Positions 1-9,641 of a stretch of 64,000 nucleotides of DNA are shown here, in pieces. The stretch is from Euphorbia lathyris (Eukaryota > Streptophyta > Magnoliopsida > Malpighiales > Euphorbiaceae), in NCBI RefSeq assembly GCF_963576675.1, contig NC_088916.1:87747501-87811500 (forward strand), written 5' to 3'. Each line of letters begins with the position of its first letter. Positions within the stretch are counted from its first letter, which is position 1. A program made the translations under genes and the position numbers. The notes below the pieces were generated by a model. It saw only the letters and a list, made by a program, of their open reading frames with translations. It did no database searches and was not told where the DNA came from.

Positions 1-1
1 C

Positions 2-334
2 ATACACTGGGTTGCAAAGGGTCAAGCATATGTTCTAAGTATGCTGAGTGCTGCTGATGTCAGGATTCCTCGCACTATTTTGGATGATGGTGTTCCCATC
101 TTCGATGGCATAAATACAAGCACACACAAGCTGAAGGCATTCTCTAAACGCCTAACTAAAGCTGCCATTGAAGACACTTTCATTGCTCCTCCTGCTGATG
201 GTGGCAAAACGGGGGAGAAAGTACAAGCTCAAGGAACCCAGCATTCAGAAGACGCTTCAGGTAGTCAGCAAAGACAAAAGGGAAAGGATAAAGCTAAAGA
301 GCATGAGGCACAACTCAACTATAAGAAGAAATAG
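2..334 (+). CDS. 3'-terminal end of a retroelement ORF (partial)
   Basis: An open frame runs in from the left edge and stops at 334. The visible part is about 110 residues. It has a hydrophobic first half and a lysine- and glutamine-rich, low-complexity tail. I do not recognise a domain. It lies about 520 bp upstream of three polypurine tracts and an LTR on the same strand, so it is the last ORF of the Copia element that ends here. Sirevirus-type Copia elements often carry an extra ORF between pol and the 3' LTR, and this position fits that. The function is unknown. It could also be the tail of a degraded polyprotein. Confidence 0.5.
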   Translation: MHWVAKGQAYVLSMLSAADVRIPRTILDDGVPIFDGINTSTHKLKAFSKRLTKAAIEDTFIAPPADGGKTGEKVQAQGTQHSEDASGSQQRQKGKDKAKEHEAQLNYKKK

Positions 335-856
335 CTTTATCTTTACTAAGACTGACTTGATGTCATTGTGTTAAAACTTGTAGTCTTTCCCTTGTGTATT
401 TTTGTGCTGACCCTGAATACAAAACGTTGATGCATCTATCCTTTTAACTTAACCAATCTTATGTGATGCTTACTTATGTTTTGTATTGAACAGTTAATCG
501 CATCTTCACTAAATCAACTGTGCTACTTGTCTACATTGCTTTATGATTGCATGCTGTGTTGATAAAAATGTTGACCGCCTTTACATGTCTTCTTAAACAC
601 ATTGAACAAAGAAATACTCATCGCTCTCCGATATATAAATCTTCCGCATAAACTGAGTTAAATAGAATATGTTCCATGAGCTGACCTAATTCTGAAAACT
701 GACCTTAGACTTACTTGAAATGTTTAAAGTAAATCTAAGTCAGCCGCTCAACCCTTACGGGGGAGTATACTAAGTAAGATAAGGTCAACAATCATGGGGG
801 AGCTCAACACTGAGTTCTTGACTGAATATTTTTGCCAACATCAAAATGGGGGAGTT
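335..856 (+). other. Copia 3' untranslated region with three polypurine tracts
   Basis: There is no gene here. The purine motif GGGGGAG occurs three times, at 759-765, 796-802 and 848-854. The last copy sits directly against the LTR start at 857. Such tracts prime plus-strand DNA synthesis. Several copies upstream of the 3' LTR are a known Sirevirus trait, which supports that assignment. Confidence 0.65.
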
Positions 857-1666
857 TGTTGAAACACCTTTCCACATGATTTTGATTTGACAAAATTATC
901 ACTACACCATAGATGGTCTGTTGCAACACCAAGCAAGTGTTGGCTAAAGTCGTTATTGTGTTGCTAAAGAAGTTTTGGCAACAGTTTTTGTCAGAAAAGA
1001 GAGTTGCTTTTTCGCACGTTGCTAAAGATGTCTTAAGCAACATTTTTTCACATTTTTAGCAACATCGATACAAATGTTGCTACACGTATCTGTGGCAACA
1101 CTTTCCTATCCTATAGCAACTTAAATGAAAGCGTTGCCAATATCATAGAACATGTAACAGTATTATCGAATAAAATTATAAGCAACACTTTTAAACTTTC
1201 TTGCAACAAGTTTTTATGCAACATTGTTTTTTAGTTGCAACTCTTTTTATATAGAATTGCAACACTTTTTAATTTAACATTTTTTTTTGTTTCAAGCAAC
1301 TCTTTCGTATACAATATGCAACATTTTTTAAATGTAACACTTTTTAAGCTTAATTTAACACTTTTTAATTTAACATTTTTTTAGCAACTTTTTTATATTA
1401 TGTTCATAGCAACACTTTTTGTTTGAAATTTTAACGATTTTTAATGTAACACTGTAATATATGCAACATAATCTTTAACTTGTGCAACACTAAAAAAATT
1501 AAAAGAAATTTTTGAATTTAAATAATAGCATAAAAAAAACCCTTAATTGCAATTACAAATCCATAATAGGCCAATATATTAACAATGAAATTTAAAATTC
1601 TCAAATGATCCAAAACACATAATAAAAAGTATAATAAAGTCATAATAATGTAACCTATCCTTCAAA

Positions 1667-1888
1667 TTACTTAGAAAAGACAGTAGCATTCTCATTTTCA
1701 TTTGAAATGTCACCATACATATCCTCAATATCAATGTTGAGATTGGGATTAACTTCTACCAATTTGTTTATAATTAATGTCAAGCTCTTCCTCACTTTTT
1801 GATCCACTTGTTTCATTTTCTCCTCCATTACTTCTTCAAGTTGGATAACTTTCTCCTCAATTTCTCCTTGCAATTGGTTCTTTTTCAA
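1667..1888 (-). pseudogene. C-terminal remnant of a transposase-associated protein
   Basis: A 73-residue frame with a charged coiled-coil-like start (many E, K, Q and M) ends in a stretch containing NPNLNIDIEDMYG. Its composition and position inside a CACTA element resemble the C-termini of plant Ptta/En/Spm-type proteins, whose last part is a coiled coil followed by a proline/asparagine-rich tail. This is a family resemblance from memory. No catalytic domain is visible. It could be an unrelated coiled-coil fragment. Confidence 0.35.
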
Positions 1889-4586
1889 CAGAGCCCTACC
1901 TCGACGTTTAGACGAGCTCGCGCTGGTTAATTAGGAATTGAGAGGTGCCGACGTAGGTGAATTAGGAATTGAGAGACAAGAAGAATGATTCCTTATCGAC
2001 TGCCAGGAAAGAATTATGAAATGACAATAAAATTCACCATTTAAACTATGATTATTCACACAAGCTAAAAAGGAGAAGATGGTGCTTACACACGAAAGAG
2101 CAGAAGCTGATATACCTCAAGTGCATATTTGTAGCAATGATGGAAGCCAATCTGATTGAACTTTGGGGAACTCTATAGAACCAAAATAATCCAAAAGGAA
2201 CATTACATAATGAAAGTACATTTTAAAATAAAAAATTAGCATAAAAACCTTTCAAGTAAAACATGTTCTGTTAAGATTATGTGTTTTCTTTCTACTAAAC
2301 TTCTCACTCTTATAAATTATAATGACTGTCTCTTCCTCTTCTAATAAATGTATAATCTCTTCCTCTTCTAATAAACGTATAATCTCTCTCTCTTTTAATA
2401 CTTTTTTTAATAGAACTGCCCCTAACTACCAAGGCACGGGTCATGGCGGTTGCGCCTCGCCATGGGGCTGCCATGGCGCTAATCACCAATTCGGAACTAG
2501 TATGTCAATTTCAATGTCAAACAAAATAAACATCAAACTAAAGTGTCATAACCAGTTTGAACAACCAACATACCATCCCTAGAGAAGAATTCAATAACAG
2601 GAGGAACTTAACATGCTAAACAACATACACTACCCTAACACATAAAGTGTCATAACCAATGTTTAAACTTGACTCAATTGTGAAGTTATCTTTAGAGACA
2701 TAATGAGAGAAATTTCAACATCAACACCTTTCAATTCGAATGGGTAAAAACCAATGCTTGCATTGTAAAATCAAAATCATATGAACACTAAGTTATACAG
2801 CTTAACATACCACTGCAATAACCACGAAAATATAGAACTGTAACCTTTTACGAAGCACTATACACTATATGGAAATCATAAAAATGAGCTTCATGTGGAT
2901 TATTATGAACCTAACAAGAAGGGCCAAATGATTGAAGTAACTTTCCTGGTTGAACCATGTCAACTACTAAAAACTTGGTGCTCCAACCAAAGAAAAAAAT
3001 AGTAAAATGATGTTATGGAAAGATATACCAATGTGGAATTATCAATTCGGGCTGTTGGCATTATCAATTCCTTCTTCCCCGATGCCACTTAATTCCTCAT
3101 GATTATCCTGTTCGAAGCATTAACCATGAAATTTGACAGCAGTCATGCACTACAAAGTAAACAATAGCATTATTAGATTATCATCAAGACCAGACCTCAA
3201 TTGGTTTATTCTCTAGTGTTAAGAATCCACCCACCTTAACCAAGGAGGGGAAGCAGAGTTACTCTGTTTGCATCTCTCAGAAAAAGCATGAGCAAAAACA
3301 CAATAATCATTCGGTGAAAGAGTTCCATCCCAAGATGAAACATCCATGATTGACCGACTCAGAATCTATTGGTGGGTAACAAGATAGCAGGGCAAGAAGA
3401 GAAAAGTGCAAATTAAGCATCATTTAACATGCATATCTACCAAAAACATCCAGGTGTACCATGTGCAAATAAATTCTGGAAATACCTTTCCACGTTCTTC
3501 CAGGGTATTGCAAAGGCATTCAAGACCATAGTAAGACTTGCTAGACCACATTAAGCAGGTTCTGACTCTGTCTTAAAATAAGAAATAAGCTTGTAGAACC
3601 CTTATAGTGTTCCAATATGAATGGCTTCTATAAAAAGTTCCTGCAAATCTCAAAAAAGGAACCAACATAGTACCTGATCATAATGAGCAGGCTCAAAAAA
3701 GGAACCAACATGACAGTGAGTGAAAGAAAACAAAGATCAGTGATAAATTGACAGATGCATATAGTTGGAAAGGGATAGATTAAAGACCTCAACAAGTAAA
3801 CCAAATTCCTTACAAATCTGTGTAAGAACAAATGTTGCATAGCAATAGAGTTCCAAGGTACAAGCAGTGAACTAATCTTTTAAACGCGTGGAGTTTTGAA
3901 TTCCACTTAATGCTGCCACATGTTAATAAATGATTTTTTTTAAAACACCAAATGCATAAAAAGACATTAACATTAGAGGAAAAAAACAGGTTATAAATTG
4001 ACACACGAGAGCAGAGCAACCAGTGTTTTCTGAAAATTGCAGGATGCAGTAAAGGGTAAAATGTTTGTAGATGTTAGCAGGAAACTCATTGTATTTATAT
4101 ATCTACTGCTATGCTGCAAAGTAAACAAGGCAATATATAGTTTCTGATAAATTAATGAAACAATCTTGCATACAGACTATGCATAAGCATATTGTTGTTG
4201 GATCAATGTACTAGCATTTCCATTGTAGTGAATAAATTCTGTAAATTTTCTATGTTTGGGATAGAAACACAAGTATACAATAGCTGCTGGTCTATCTCCT
4301 GCTGGCAGCTTGGTGGCTGGTCAAGAGCACCAACCATCTATAGAGTAAAGAGTATTTGCATGGTGTTCACTAAAGTTGTTTTTGAAACAATAAAGTCACT
4401 AAAGTATAGTTGGCAACACATTTAGACAGATAAAGAATATCAGAAATTAAGGAAAATACTCATTAATTTCAAAACATTAAACAGTTACCTTCAATGGTTT
4501 CATCTTGGTGCTGATAAGATTGATGATTCTTGTGGATCTGAAAGTATCATTTCTACTTTTGCAAGAGATCAACGTTCTCCATCATC
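1889..4586. other. CACTA interior without a recognisable gene
   Basis: AT-rich sequence with short frames only. A GC-rich patch at about 2430-2492 contains CATGGCG and CCATGG repeats. At 3050-3125 the minus strand has a short acidic open stretch that could be an old exon, but I cannot name it. Confidence 0.5.
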
Positions 4587-4750
4587 TTTCTGCTCAACCA
4601 TTCGGGAGCCACCTACCCTCTCGTTCCTCGTAGTTTAGTTATAATTTGACTTTGGCTCTTCTCAATTAGCCTTGCTAGACCGAAATCAGATAGTTTAACA
4701 TGGTGTATGTTGCCTATAGTCTTCATTTCTGCTAAAAACTTTTTCTTGCC
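4587..4750 (-). pseudogene. Receptor-like protein kinase fragment
   Basis: The minus strand encodes AEMKTIGNIHHV, matching the alphaC region of plant receptor-like kinases (F.AE...IG.IHH). This is joined directly to KLSDFGLARLIEKS, the DFG motif and start of the activation loop. Then comes LRGTRG, a stop codon, and VAPEWL, the usual APEW segment. The hinge and the HRD catalytic loop between these parts are gone. G-type lectin or LRK10-like receptor kinases have this sequence style. The fragment lies inside the CACTA element at 900-7404 and looks like captured, internally deleted host sequence. It is not functional. Confidence 0.75.
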
Positions 4751-6409
4751 TGTAAATAAATAAATGCACTTTGAGTGTTACATTGAAAGACACATGCTCT
4801 ATAACATGCTTTGGATTCTTCACTTTGACTACAAAACACACGGATATTAATCGATTTTTGACAGCCATTACACAGGGTCAACCAAACAATATAACTTTTG
4901 ACAGCCATTGTGTCACTCATCTCAATAGAAATTGATAGCCAATATATCTATAACGATGCAGAGCATAATTAATAAGTCAGGTATTACCAGCAAATTGCAG
5001 GTTTAATTTTAAGTGTTTTAACTATATATGCAACCCAATTGATTGAGATAACTAACACATAAGCTATGAACTGAAAAATAACGAGCTTTAATCAACATTG
5101 TGTGTCAGCCCATGATGTTTCAGAGTGAAACTAAGTTTTTAAGTCCCTTCATCACTACGAGGGACAAGTCAACAGGAGTATAAATTGCAAAATTACAAAG
5201 AAAACAATATACACTATCCATGTAGAAGCATTTAGAAGCATGAAATTAGATATTTCTATTCATGTTGCTAATCAGCTCCAAATATTGTTCATAGATTAGC
5301 CTTTCATCATTGAATGACTTGTAAAATCAGAAAATGATGCTTTATTTTCTTATACAGAACATAAGACATTGTGATTATCTATCAAGAAATGACGAAAGAA
5401 CAATCTGTAACCATTTGAGACCACCTACATATATTCTATTTAGTCAATCTTTATAACAAGAAGAAACTCTGGACTGAAATTTGATTTTTAATCAATCAAA
5501 TTTCAATATATCTGAATTAGCATCCTGGAAAATAACACTAAAATGTATAAACTGTCAAACCATTAATTAAGCATACTTCATTCCCCATTAGTTTATATCC
5601 TTTGAAAACTTCCATCCTTAAACCAATAGCAATTCATATAGTAAATCCAATCTTGAACCATGATATTCGTGAAAAACAACTAACAAATGCAGCATTTGAT
5701 CATTAGGATTCAGAAGTTAATGTGTGACAGTCTGAGATCTGCAGTTCTTTAAATAACATCACTAGCACACTTACAATAAATTCAGACACCAGCAGGTTTC
5801 CATAGTCAAATTCCTTTTTGAACATGAAAATCTCATTTTTGAACTCATATTAGTAAACTCAGGCAACATATGTATGACCCATATAGAACCAACTAAAACT
5901 TTGTTTAAAGGCATAGGTACATAAAAGAAAGAGACATTGATGAAGGTGGAAGAGAAGAGCTCACTAGTTGTAGTGTCGGAGAAACTTCTCCCTTAACGCA
6001 ACTTCAACTAGAAAGTTAGGTTTTCTGCTTCGGAGAAAATGTCCAGGATGAGTAGCGATTCAGGTTAGAGAAGATAAGATTAGTGATTTAGGTGGGTATA
6101 AATTTCATGTTCGTGTGAATTTGGGTGGCACAAGCCATCGAATTGAGGTGTGGATGTGTCTGAGATTTGGGGCAAAATTTAGGTCGAGGAAGCTTTGTGT
6201 TTTGTCTAAGCTTTCACGGTTTGGGGCAAAAATTTCAAATGAATTTCACGGTTTAGGGAAAAAAATTTGGAGGGAATACTAAATTTTGGGTAATTATTTG
6301 GGGTACAAAATTTGGACCGATTGTTTGGGGGGAATTCTAAATTTTGGAGTAATTATTTAAGGAAAATAGTGAGAATATAATGTATCATTAATATTATAGT
6401 TAAATAAAA
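4751..6409. other. Noncoding CACTA interior
   Basis: No gene is seen. From 4936 onward the sequence is the first copy of a large direct duplication; the second copy starts at 38022. Around 5835 this copy lacks about 140 bp that the second copy retains (38928-39068). Confidence 0.5.
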
Positions 6410-7098
6410 GGGATAAGGTACCAAAATAGGCTTAAGGTTTTTGGGGAAGTACCAATTTAGGTTCAATGTTCAAAATAGCACCAATATAGGCTTAACGTTT
6501 ACAACATAATATCAATTTAGTCTTAACATTTACAATATAGCAACAATTTAGGCCTCACGTACAAAATAACACCAATATAGGCTTAACGTTTACAAAATAA
6601 TACGAATTTAAGCTTAACGTTTATAAAAATATATGCAAACTAAAAGTAATTGAATATCCACAATATTTCGAACACTAGTTAAAATAATATTGATACATAT
6701 TAGTGTTCAAAATATTGTGGATATTCAATTACTTTTAGTTTGCATATATTACATGAGTCATGGAATTTAGGAGCCATGGAATGGTTGATGAAAAACAAAT
6801 ATAATATCTTAATGGGCAAGAATACTAATTAATTGTATTATAAAGAAAATAGATCTAAACAAAAAGATAACATATAAAATTAATAGGAAAAGAATATAAT
6901 ATGGTTAATTTAATTATGACGTTTAGCTTAAATTGGATATATTTTGTAAACGTTAAGCTTAAATTCGTACTATTTTGAAAACGTTAAACCTATATTGGTG
7001 CTATTTTGTACGTGAGGCCTAAATTGATGCTACATTGTAAACGTTAAGCCTAAATTGATATTATGTTATAAACATTAAGCCTATATTGGTGCTATTTT
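6410..7098. repeat. Foldback / MULE-like terminal-repeat element
   Basis: Starts with GGGATAAGGTACC. The left arm (6410 to about 6620) and right arm (about 6920-7098) are inverted copies built from a repeated module around CTTAACGTTTACAA and CCTATATTGG. The outermost 60 or so bases of the right arm are missing here, but a similar arm with a complete end (CCTTATCCC) lies at 8738-8995. Long internally repetitive inverted repeats of this kind are typical of Mutator-like elements. No flanking target-site duplication was found. Confidence 0.6.
6628..6750. repeat. Near-perfect 50-bp hairpin
   Basis: Bases 6628-6677 and 6701-6750 are inverted repeats with one mismatch, separated by 23 bases. The hairpin is the centre of the foldback element and is repeated at 39866-39988. 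Its size is within the range of miRNA precursors derived from MITEs. There is no evidence of transcription in the sequence itself. Confidence 0.8.
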
Positions 7099-7920
7099 TT
7101 ATTCTCATTAAATTTTTCTTATTAATACTCACTTTTCTTGTAGTGGAAATATACAAATCGACGTCGTTTTGCATCTAATAGAATTAAGAAAGATGATTTA
7201 CATAAAAAGTGTTTCAATTTTGACACATCTCTTGCAACACTTTATAATTAGTGTTCTAAAATTTCAAAGTTATGTGAGTTTGACATGTCATTTGCAACAT
7301 TCTATAAACCATGTTGCAAAAGATCCAAAAAAAACATAAAAAATGCAACACATTACAAGCAACACATGTATTTTAGGTTGCAAAAAACCATATATGGAAC
7401 ACATTAAATTTAAATTCCTTGATTTATTACATTAATGTGTTTGTTCAATGTTGAGTTTAATTGTTTACAAGACATTAAGATTAAAAAGCCCAAAGGCCCT
7501 TAAAGTGGAAGTCAAGCCCAAGTCAACACATCAAGACCATTCGGCCCAAGAGTTCAAAACGAAGTCGTATCAAGCAAAACCACGACTCAACAAAAGAAGG
7601 ATCGAAAAGCCTTCGAAGCCAAAAGCTTCAAGTGGAAGCTGCTGAGTTGGACGACAATGCAGTCTGGACAGCGGCAGACAATGTTCAACTTCTAGACAAA
7701 GTATTTCTACTTTGGAAAAAGTTCAGAAGGCGCAGGAAGCTGTCTCGTGGACTTTTCCTTAAATGTCGAAACATTCTGCTGTGGACTGACGAAGACAGAA
7801 GATGCAAGAATCCTATTGGCCAACGACGCTGAGCACGCCCAGAGTGACAACGACAGGAAGCCGTTTCCCTCCAACGGTTATTTCGAAATTCGAAATGACC
7901 AGGTGCCTCAAGTGTCACTA

Positions 7921-7927
7921 TATAAAG
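7921..7927 (+). promoter_or_regulatory. TATA box of the Copia LTR
   Basis: TATAAAG sits inside the resumed LTR. It lies roughly 570 bp before the LTR end, where a retroelement U3/R boundary is expected. The duplicate has the same motif at about 41164. Confidence 0.5.
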
Positions 7928-8495
7928 GCCATCCATTTGCTTCAATCGATGCAGATCTTCAATTAGTCGAAACGCTGACCAAATTCATACTTGACGTTTC
8001 TGTGAGAAAAGCAAAGCAAATACCTTGCACCAATTTCTACATTATTGTGTAAAAGTCTAGAGTGATTTTCAATCATCTAAAGTGTCTTAGCAATTGTTGT
8101 TTAGGGCAAACACTTTATCATTTCTAGAAAAATAGAAAGGAGAGGCTGAGTACTCGGTTATAGTACTCAGCGGTAGATATAGGAGTGAGTAGAGGTATAG
8201 AGGCATGTACTCTTGTTATACTCAACTTCTATCTGTAAAAGGCTGACTAAGTAAGGAACTCACGCTGAGTTAAGTCTACTAAGAAGCTGAGTTCAGGAAT
8301 AGACTCTAAGTGCTATTTCCTGACTCGAGTAAAGAAGCAGACTTAGTCACAAGTTGACTAAGCTTGTGTCTTGAATCTACTTAGTGACGCTATGTAAACC
8401 TTTTCATAAGAAAAGAAGTCAGCCTTAACGGACAAAATTTAAAATATTTCCTATCCCCCATTGGAACTAACTTGTCACGTTATAACGGACCAACA

Positions 8496-9010
8496 TCAAC
8501 TATTTGAAAAATGTCTCACTAATGGCCAAAAGTATAAATTCAAAAATCGTTTAGTTACTCAAGGTGTTTATCATGTTTCGGACGGCTCAAAATTATGATC
8601 TTCTACATTGTTACTTGAAATGAATCATGTCTCATTGTTGATCTATTTGAGTGCTTGTTTTCGAATTTAATTTGGTTGAGGACAAGCAAAAGCTTAAATA
8701 TTTGTTTTTCGTCAATGATTCCATTACTACTAAATTAAATATCCACAATATTTCGAAATATTGTGGATATTCAATTACTTTCATTAAGTTTAAATTCGTA
8801 TTATTTTGTAAACGTTAAGTCTATATTGGTGCTATTTTGTACGTGAGGCCTAAATTGATGCTATATTATAAACGTTAAGTCTAAATTGATATTATGTTTT
8901 AAGCGTTAAGCCTATATATATTGGTACTATTTTGAAAGTTGAGCCTAAATTGGTACTTCCCAAAAAACCTTAGGCCTATTTTGTTACCTTATCCCTATAA
9001 ATTATGACTA
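8496..9010. repeat. Retroelement debris and a MULE-like right terminal repeat
   Basis: After the LTR comes AT-rich sequence containing GAGGACAAGCAAAAGC, a motif common near Gypsy polypurine tracts. From 8738 to 8995 it is a right-arm copy of the foldback family, ending in CCTTATCCC. It starts with a perfect 34-bp palindrome at 8738-8771. No gene is present. Confidence 0.5.
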
Positions 9011-9641
9011 TGTTCGAAAATAAAAACATAGATGTTTTATTTTTATAAAATAGGATAAAGAGTTGTCACTTCAAATTTAATTTAATCTATTTTGACTATT
9101 AATTTTAAAGAATCGATAGAAACAAAAACTTAACATAGAAACTAGTAAATTATTTATCCAAATTAATCAAAAAGTATGCAAAAAGAAAAACCCATAATAA
9201 TTTCACATAATGCAAAAACTTCAGGGTTTATGAAAAAACTTGTAAAAGTTGCTCCTACTTGAAGTGCATAACATTTTTAAAAACATTGATTATGAAGATG
9301 TTAAGAGTTCAGAAGTTGGCAGATTTGCTACTCCTAATACGAACCGGTCCTTACTGCACACCATAGATCGAAAAGGATTGTTTCAAACCATTGACTTTAC
9401 AAAACCAATTGCTCCTGGTAACTGAATAAGCTGCCCTTTTCACGAAAAGAAATTTGTAACCCATTAAAAAACGATAACGGAATAGAAGACTTTTCCGAGT
9501 TGCTATCCTGACAAGGATTTGATTCCCCCTTCTAATATCATCTAGGGTTGAACCTATCCTGTCCTCCCTGCATCTGAAGCGAGAGCAAATGCTGTTGAAA
9601 TCTGCAAAATACAACTCCAATCCAACTCAATTAAGATGTGT
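9011..9641. other. Intergenic sequence downstream of DMS3
   Basis: No independent gene is seen. Bases 9577-9610 are an inverted copy, with two mismatches, of part of the last DMS3 exon. A possible final DMS3 exon on the minus strand could start at 9601 after a TTTTGCAG acceptor, but the intron would be only about 52 bp. The sequence up to about 9431 belongs to duplication A. Confidence 0.4.

Larger units (their letters stand above)
900..7404 (+). mobile_element. CACTA-type (En/Spm-like) element with gene-fragment cargo
   Basis: The left end is CACTACACCATAGATGG. The right end near 7388-7397 has the inverted complement CCATATATGG; the duplicate at 40627 has CCATCTATGG, an exact match. The outermost bases of the right end are missing. 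Subterminal regions are dense in TTGCAAC/GTTGCAA and GTTGCTA motifs (about 920-1490 and 7228-7380), as in CACTA elements. No TNP2-like transposase is present; only a short C-terminal remnant remains at 1667-1888. The inside holds a kinase fragment (4587-4750) and a foldback element (from 6410). It cannot move on its own. Confidence 0.65.
857..8495 (+). mobile_element. 3' LTR of a Sirevirus-like Copia element, split by a CACTA insertion
   Basis: The LTR begins with TGTTGAAACACC at 857, right after a polypurine tract. It is interrupted at 900 and resumes at about 7405. It continues through a TATA-like box near 7921 and an R-U5-like stretch rich in CTGAGT/ACTCAG motifs, and ends near 8495 with CAACA. 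The same LTR start recurs at 37214 and 53473, where the sequence expected at the insertion site (about 37245-37300) is uninterrupted. That comparison places the insertion. About 20 bp of LTR at the right side of the insertion appear to be lost. Confidence 0.7.
4936..9431. repeat. Segmental duplication A, copy 1
   Basis: This stretch recurs at 38022-42674 in the same orientation with only scattered differences. It spans the right part of the CACTA element, the foldback element, the 3' part of the Copia LTR and about 430 bp beyond the terminal repeat that ends at 8995. The left boundary falls at a shared CCAATAT. The right boundary falls inside GAATAAGCT. Confidence 0.9.

Noticed and set aside
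7448..8052. Chain of 65-101 residue frames inside the Copia LTR
   Set aside because: The same region in duplication A copy 2 (40687-41295) has indels that change these frames, and the position is within an LTR.
6410..8995. One single MULE spanning both terminal repeats
   Set aside because: The left part is already a near-complete foldback with its own right arm at 6920-7098, the CACTA right end and LTR lie in between, and no matching 9-bp target duplication was found at 6409 and 8996.
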